From NCBI GenBank assembly GCA_001661515.1, contig LUVW01000013.1:720649-784648 (forward strand): DNA of 64,000 nt. Direction: 5' to 3'. How positions within the stretch are numbered: the first letter of the stretch is position 1; every line of letters starts with the position of its first letter. The DNA is from Capniomyces stellatus (taxonomy: Eukaryota > Kickxellomycota > Harpellomycetes > Harpellales > Legeriomycetaceae). Shown in pieces: positions 57,766 to 64,000 of this stretch. The notes under the pieces are model-generated. The model searched no databases and was not told where the DNA came from. It saw only the letters and a list, made by a program, of their open reading frames with translations. The position numbers and the translations under genes are program-made.

Positions 57766-60700
57766 ATTTTTATTTTATTTTATTTAGTTACAACTATTTC
57801 CATCGGAAATCTTTTCCTTAGTTCAGGGATTAAGGTTTTTTTTATGGTAAATTTTGTATCACAAATAAACCACATGCCAAAATACCACATTATACATTTT
57901 TAATTAAAAAAACAATAATTCGATACGTTAGCACTATATCATTAGTTAACAATACAACCGGTTTAAAGAATGACCTAAGTAAAAAAGAAATGAATTCAAT
58001 TTTATTTGTTTTGCGCCACAGTTTGACCAGTATAACCACTGTAAATTTAAGACAATACAGGCTTCGAAAGGGCAATTTTGAAAAGAAAAAATGGTTGTCT
58101 GGTTGATATTAGATATTTATACTTATTCTTCTACCTTTCTGCTTAACTCTCATAGTTTAATCTATTTTAGTATTGGTTATGGGCGTTACATCGAAGCAAT
58201 CTATACAATTTTAACCGCAAAATTGGATTCTACTTGAGCTCATTGGCCATGATTCTTTTTATATTTTTCAAATTGATTCGGCCCAATAATCAATTAAAAT
58301 GGGGGGTTTAATTCGTTGGCAAACATATTTATTTTTATTTTTACCAAAGCTTTTACCAGGAATACGTTTTCTAAGTGGGTAGCTAAGTCATCGTTAATCG
58401 AATTAGAAATACTACATTGGATACCGACTATATTCGACTTATTTACATAAAAGCACATCTAGAGCAAGTAAAACTTTATAGCCTCTCAACAACCCATTGC
58501 ACTATGGTGGTCTTGATAGCTTCACGACCAAATTATATTGATTTATTTGTAGACTTGGAGATGCTTTGATAAACAAATATACTTCTAAGAACATCAAAAT
58601 TGGCAGAAAGGCGCAATAGTGCTAGTTAGACCCCCAACTATTAAGAGACTCGGTCCTATAAGCAGCGATCAATACGCTAGTAAACATTGGTAAGTACTGG
58701 TAAACATAGGTGATTTGGTAGACTGGCGAATCAGCGTTTGGACAGACAGCGATAAGGCAATATTGTCTTTGCCACCCCTACAGCTTGTTTTTTGTCTCTA
58801 GAACATTCTTGATGCGCTACTGTTGTCTTCATGGATACAAACCAATTATATCTTAAAACGGAGGTACTTCAAAACACCGCAAACCAGACGTGGCCAAATA
58901 TTTATGTTCCTTCTTTACACATGGTATAATCACACCTATCCTAGTGGTGGATTAGGCTAATGATGCAATTGCCCTGCCAATGTCGCCATTATTGGGTTCT
59001 GGCCCATAATATCACAACAAACAGCTTCTATAACCTCCGAGTGGACCACAGCCTTGGATGTGTATTTTTTTGCTTCACAATCACAGCCAAATTGCAATTA
59101 CTTTGTGCCAATTAGGTTTTTATTTTTTGGGGCTGTATTTATAAGCATCGAGAATACGTCTTTGGTGACATTTATGTTGACATACTGTCTGTATACAGAT
59201 GCGAAAAAGTAAAAACCATGATTTACAATCGATTATTCTCATTTTATACCAAATCATCAGGTAGCAAGCTCAATGTTAAGTAAACGTATATATATATCTA
59301 ATTAAAGCAGCTGCGCTAACAGCACGTATAATTGCTTCATCTCAACCCTCCTATCTTCCAAACATTGGCCAGATGATGACTTGTATTACCAAACTTGTAG
59401 CTGTGCTTATTACTAACTTTGCGTTTGGTTTCAAACCCCTTTGTGGTGGTTTATGCATGTATACAAACGCCAATGACCTATATCATAAACCTAGCTTGAA
59501 GATATGTTTAAGACACAGCGTATTTAGTTAATTTCAGTTGAACCTGTTTAAATTAAACCTTGGTGTAATGAGCTGGTGATTAAAATGAGAACGAAAATTC
59601 ACATAAATAGTTTATAACTTTGTATGAACGGAACTATTTTTATTGACTTTTCATGTTCTTTGAGCTGCACTGTGCCATTTGTATGGTAATGCTTACTAAT
59701 ACATTTGGCGAAAGAGTTTGTACAAGCCCCTTACTAGAGCTGTGGTTTCGTGACCATGATAACCCAGCTGCTGTTTAAACTATTAGTTCTAAATACGTAG
59801 ATTTTGGCTTCATTATTCGGTTCATTGAATCCAAACATTTATACATCCAAATTTCTCGTCAATCATATTTCTAAATTGTAGTGTTATGGAAAAGTGTTCA
59901 AACATTAACAACTCTTTCTTTTTCCGGTTTAAAAGCATGCTGATAATATACTTTATGGAATTTGTAGATGTCCAACTTGGCGCACACTATTGTAATCAAT
60001 GAAAAAAAGGAGGCAAACTGTAACTAATGAGAATGAAGAGTCAGTCTGTAATTGATGAAAAAAAAAAGATGCTGGCTGTGTGCTATTTATTCACAAAATT
60101 ACATTTGGGAGGATTATTGCACTAGTTGTTTTTATTGATGGGGATGAAATGTAAAGAAGCGTATTGAAATAAAATTGTGTATAGTATTTGAATTTAACAA
60201 AGGGTGCTCGCATTGTAGCGACAAATGTAATGGCGCACTATTAAGCGGTGATGGCTTCATTTCGATGTTATTACTTTTGCGAATTCAGTTCAAATCAGTT
60301 GATATAGTAGTGCCAGGAAAGATATCTCAATTACAAGGTGTTGGGATAAGGTCAGTATGTGTGCTTGCAACGTATCTTTGGGTCAAGCTATTCTTGGTTG
60401 GCACAGGTTTTCTAACTCAGCATTGCACTATAATTCATCAAATATGCAAATATTCCAGCTATTTGATTATTTAGTCAATGCATCCCTAATATATTCCAAA
60501 TACACACAATTAGTTTATTCACAATTGATTGATGTGTTTGCGCAATAAACACCCAATTATAAAATAGTATAATTGCGGAAACAAAAATGAAATCACGTAA
60601 TTTTATTGAAAAAAGCGAAATGAAAAAAGTGAAATGAAAAAAGCTTAAGGAAAAAAGTTGAGTTGTAAATAATTTGAGCATGTCGCCATTCTATTAACAA

Positions 60701-61332
60701 GCCGAAGCAGAGTGTAGCTCAGGAGGCACAGTACTGAAGATAATGGCAACCCACCTAGCAAAAATACTGTATTTAGCGATAATCCCAAAGGCTGTTTGTA
60801 TGAGTATACATAGCACACCCTCAAATTAATCACATTAAATGTCAATTTACTTTTTGGAGTTGTATTATTTTTTTTCCTTAAATTGTTTTGAATGTTGCTT
60901 TTAAATCTTTGCTCGAATCATATTTGGCGTAGGAAATGCAAGTCAATAATGCTACCACCAAAGGTGGGCCAGACGAAAAGTGGAGTATGGTTTATTATTG
61001 TATATGAGATGGGAGTAACCGAGTTATCGATAGTATTGTTTATTAGAGATGTTCTACTATACCAACTAATACCCCAATTATGAGATGAAATAAAAAAATA
61101 TATATACATGGTTAAGCACCAAGTGCCGTATAAACACATAAAATTCATTTTCTACTATTGCTTTAAACTCAATACGAGTTTACTTTTTTTCGTATTTAAT
61201 TATATACAGTTAGACAACGGTATAGCTATTGTATTTGTCTACCAGCTAGATATATAGCAAACTCACACCTGTAAATAAATAAACTATCAGCTATACAAAT
61301 ACAAATACGCATACATATACACAAATATCAAT
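57766..61332. other. 3.6-kb AT-rich region upstream of the sulfate permease
   Basis: It lies inside the inverted repeat. The longest frames (for example 60175-60474) have no recognisable domain, weak coding character and no matching splice chain. The last few hundred bases presumably hold the permease promoter. I see no RNA gene. Confidence 0.6.
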
Positions 61333-63648
61333 ATGACTAATACAGAGTGTACAGGTTCGCATGGGGAGGTTCTTATAATGAAGCATCCGTTTGTGTCTTG
61401 GGCAAAAGAATCAGCTAGAAACGTGATTGGCTCAGCATCTGGGTCAAAAGTTATATATGAAGCGTTCCCGTTTCTAAGCTGGCTGCCCAAATATAACCGT
61501 AAATGGTTTATTGGCGACATGATTTCAGGAATTACTGTAGGTGCAATGGTGATTCCACAAGGAATAGCGTACGCAGGGCTTGCTGGCCTACCACCTCAAT
61601 ATGGGCTGTATACATCAATGGTTGGGCCTCTACTATACTTTATTTTTGGAACATCAAAGGACATAACAATCGGACCTACAGCCGTGATTTCGCTACTGAC
61701 AGGGCAAATAATATCAAACTTGCCGGATGTGGGATACTCGCCAGAAACAATCGCAATAACAGTCGCATTCGTATCAGGAATCATCAACCTTTTAATGGGC
61801 GTCTTTAAAATAGGAATGCTCATGGAGTTTATTCCTGTGCCGGTTATTGTCGGGTTTACTACAGGCTCAGCACTAACAATAATGACAAGCCAGTTTCCAA
61901 CACTCATTGGCGTTAGGGGAATCAGTACATCAGTCAGCCCAATCAATATCCTGATAAACACGTTCAAAAAGATAGATACCTTGCAATACGTGAACATTAT
62001 ATTCGGTGTATCGAGTCTGATATTCATTCTGGCTATAAGGTTTATAGCAGCAAGGTACCAAAAAAATTCCAAAGCGATCTTTTACCTGGGTGTGCTAAAA
62101 AACACCTTGGTGATTATTATATTTACTTTGGCGTCTTTTCTAGTGGACAAATTCAGCACAGACAGCAAAATTAACATTGTGGGAAAAATAAGCCAAGGAT
62201 TCTACAAACCCGCGATGCCCAACCTTTCTCTAAACCTACTTTCTACAATAAGCATCAACGTGCTGACAATGACTATGGTTGTAGTGTTGGAACATACAGC
62301 AATCGCCAAAGCATTTGCAAGACTGGATCACTACGAAATAAACAACAACAACGAGTTAATCTCTCAAGGGATTGTAAATATAATCGGCCCATTCTTTGGT
62401 TCGTTTGCAAGCACAGGAAGTTTTTCGAGGTCATCCGTAAATAGAAATTCTGGGTCACAAACACCTCTCAATGGAGTCTGGACAAGTCTTGTAGTAATCA
62501 TGTCACTACTGTTTCTACCAGCAGTGTTCTTTTATATCCCAAAGCCGGTGATTGCCTCTATCATCATTGTTGGTGTTATGGAACTTATAAGCAAGCCAAG
62601 CATGTTTATTAAGCTGTGGAAAATAGGCCCGCTCGATTTGATTTCGTCGTTGATCTCGCTGTTTGTAACTCTGTTTGTCAACGTTGAAATGGGAATATAC
62701 AGCGCAGTAGGGTTTAGCGTAGTGTGCTTTTTGCTGAAGATATGCTTGGTAAATGTGCAGCTTCTGACGTTGAACGAGAATTCTAAAAAGTACTTTGACG
62801 TTGGTGTATTCCCGTCGCCACTTCCAAGTAACGGAATAATAACTGTGAGGCCGGATCAGTCAATCGTTTACATGAACGCATCAAGAATCAAAAGCGACAT
62901 TGTGAATCTGGCTCAAATTCTAACCTACTCAACCAAATCAGACCAAAGCAAGGAAATAGAAGAGGATTGGTCCAAGCTAACATACATTGATATTAAGGGC
63001 TCAAGGACTAGGTTCTTGGACTACATTTACTTGTCAAGAAAGCAGTACAACTTTTGCCAGAAGAACATAGATTACCAGAAGACAGTCATTCAGGAGGAAA
63101 AGGCCAAAAGCACAGAGTCGCTGCCGCTACTAAAAGCTGTTATTATCAATATGTCTGTTGTTTCCATTATAGACGCAACCGGTATTCAGATGCTTGTGGA
63201 TCTGAAAAACGAGCTAACCGAGTACTCGAAAAACCAAAGAAGGACTTACTACTCGAATAGAAAAGCTGAAGATAGTACAGCTAGTCCAAGCTCAAACCAA
63301 GTTAGCAGTCTCACAGGAGATTTTGAAGTACATTTTACAAACGTAAAGCCAAGCGTGTTAAGAGTTTTAGAACTATCAGGACTGTCAAAAACTATTCTGA
63401 GCTGTAGACAGGATAGAGGCTCGCAAAACAGTGGCACTCTCAGTCTATCCGATACAGTGCAAGATATTGCAGATAGAGGACGAAGGCCAGCCAACATAGA
63501 AACATCAAATCTGGTCGACTCAATGTTGCTTAACTACCCTGTAGGTGCAAACTGTAATGAGCTACAGTACCAAATGGAACTCACAACAGACAACGTACAT
63601 AGCTCAATGGAGGATGCTATCAACTACATAGTCATGAACAAAGTATAG
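61333..63648 (+). CDS. SulP/SLC26 family sulfate permease
   Basis: An uninterrupted frame of 771 residues from ATG 61333 to TAG 63648. It is a plasma-membrane anion transporter, by fungal precedent high-affinity sulfate uptake. The SulP hallmark is VGAMVIPQGIAYAGLAGLPP followed by QYGLYTSMVGPLLYFIFGTS and ITIGPTAVISLLTGQI (about 75-135). Some 10-12 hydrophobic segments run to about residue 480, with EHTAIAKAFA and NIIGPFFGSFASTGSFSRSS in the second half. The C-terminal STAS domain runs from about 495 to 690 with VIINMSVVSIIDATGIQML (about 602-620), interrupted by a charged loop. It is intron-less, like ACLY. It lies just inside the right arm of the inverted repeat, with no gene neighbour within 3.9 kb. 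Confidence 0.95.
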   Translation: MTNTECTGSHGEVLIMKHPFVSWAKESARNVIGSASGSKVIYEAFPFLSWLPKYNRKWFIGDMISGITVGAMVIPQGIAYAGLAGLPPQYGLYTSMVGPLLYFIFGTSKDITIGPTAVISLLTGQIISNLPDVGYSPETIAITVAFVSGIINLLMGVFKIGMLMEFIPVPVIVGFTTGSALTIMTSQFPTLIGVRGISTSVSPINILINTFKKIDTLQYVNIIFGVSSLIFILAIRFIAARYQKNSKAIFYLGVLKNTLVIIIFTLASFLVDKFSTDSKINIVGKISQGFYKPAMPNLSLNLLSTISINVLTMTMVVVLEHTAIAKAFARLDHYEINNNNELISQGIVNIIGPFFGSFASTGSFSRSSVNRNSGSQTPLNGVWTSLVVIMSLLFLPAVFFYIPKPVIASIIIVGVMELISKPSMFIKLWKIGPLDLISSLISLFVTLFVNVEMGIYSAVGFSVVCFLLKICLVNVQLLTLNENSKKYFDVGVFPSPLPSNGIITVRPDQSIVYMNASRIKSDIVNLAQILTYSTKSDQSKEIEEDWSKLTYIDIKGSRTRFLDYIYLSRKQYNFCQKNIDYQKTVIQEEKAKSTESLPLLKAVIINMSVVSIIDATGIQMLVDLKNELTEYSKNQRRTYYSNRKAEDSTASPSSNQVSSLTGDFEVHFTNVKPSVLRVLELSGLSKTILSCRQDRGSQNSGTLSLSDTVQDIADRGRRPANIETSNLVDSMLLNYPVGANCNELQYQMELTTDNVHSSMEDAINYIVMNKV

Positions 63649-63806
63649 TTGTGTGCGTCTTAAGCATGCGTCGAACAGCCTAACTAAATCGACACTCCGA
63701 ATTTATTTTTAAATTGTAACTTTTATAAAGATTTGTAAAAATCCAGCTCAATTTTATTATCTAGATTTAACTTTAATTTAATAAAGCTAACAAACTGAGT
63801 CAAAGC

Positions 63807-64000
63807 TTCAATAAACTATCAAAATTAAAGTCAAGCTTATGGAGAAACAGTTGGTTGGTAGAGCTGGTTAGTTTTAAAATATTTTTCTGTACGCCAGAAA
63901 TAAGATAGATACTCGCCTCACCAAAAGACTCTACAGAGGAGCTTTTTATCCTAACATCAGACATACCAGCCCGAAGGACGATTAAACTAAACGATTGAGC
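63807..64000 (-). repeat. 194-bp inverted repeat, right arm (runs off the window)
   Basis: Reverse complement of 57572-57765. The match is still perfect at the window edge, where it enters the minisatellite unit, so the repeat is probably longer than seen. The 158 bp between the permease stop and this arm (63649-63806) shows only AT-rich 3' flank. Confidence 0.95.

Noticed and set aside
60175..60474. 99-codon plus-strand frame as a gene or transposase remnant
   Set aside because: Non-ATG start, no recognisable domain, no neighbouring exons.

Overview
The window is nuclear DNA of a fungus: AT-rich, with spliced protein genes, short introns (mostly GTAAGT-like donors and TAG acceptors) and eukaryotic gene families. 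A one-chain ATP-citrate lyase (ascomycetes usually split it in two), an Mga2-like IPT/ankyrin factor, a fungal Yck-type casein kinase and a TTC36-like protein together point to an early-diverging lineage. The AT-rich, intron-bearing style resembles Kickxellomycotina such as Smittium and relatives, but that placement is inference. Three N tracts (1762-1783, 47789-47790, 57216) mark assembly joins.

Layout. 1-10 kb: ATP-citrate lyase (+) converges on the mitochondrial ATP synthase beta subunit (-, 3 exons), with long low-complexity upstream regions. 11-16.5 kb: a bZIP factor (+) converges on MCM2 (-), whose first coding exon is only the ATG. 17-21 kb: a shugoshin-like gene (8 small exons) and a TTC36-like TPR gene, both minus. 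22-28.3 kb: a 1996-residue SNF2 ATPase with an embedded RING and a SUMO-interacting motif (Uls1/Rad16-like). 28.3-35 kb: gene-poor. 35-39.5 kb: Mga2/Spt23-like regulator (+). 39.9-45.6 kb: prohibitin-2 (-), an equilibrative nucleoside transporter with an 8-nt microexon (-), and a small membrane/coiled-coil protein (+). 49-51 kb: casein kinase 1 (+). 51.9-56.4 kb: a Sec12/PREB-like WD40 protein (11 exons, one in-frame TGA) and an RNF126-like RING-H2 ligase, both minus. 57 kb: closely spaced tRNA-Pro/tRNA-Cys genes, duplicated across an N, next to a 13-bp minisatellite. 57.6-64 kb: a perfect 194-bp inverted repeat flanks a 6-kb segment that holds a SulP sulfate permease (+).

The genes are mainly housekeeping: acetyl-CoA supply, respiration, DNA replication, cohesion, chromatin/SUMO, ER export, nucleoside and sulfate transport. 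They are independent monocistronic genes, not a cluster or operon. I see no defence island, CRISPR array, prophage or biosynthetic cluster. The unusual content lies in gene structure (start-codon exon, 8-nt and 10-nt exons, recurrent GC-AG introns with a GCAAGT donor) and in the tRNA/minisatellite/inverted-repeat region.

Exon coordinates were read by hand from splice consensus, reading phase and family similarity. Where all phases close, the model is likely right, but no transcript data were used.
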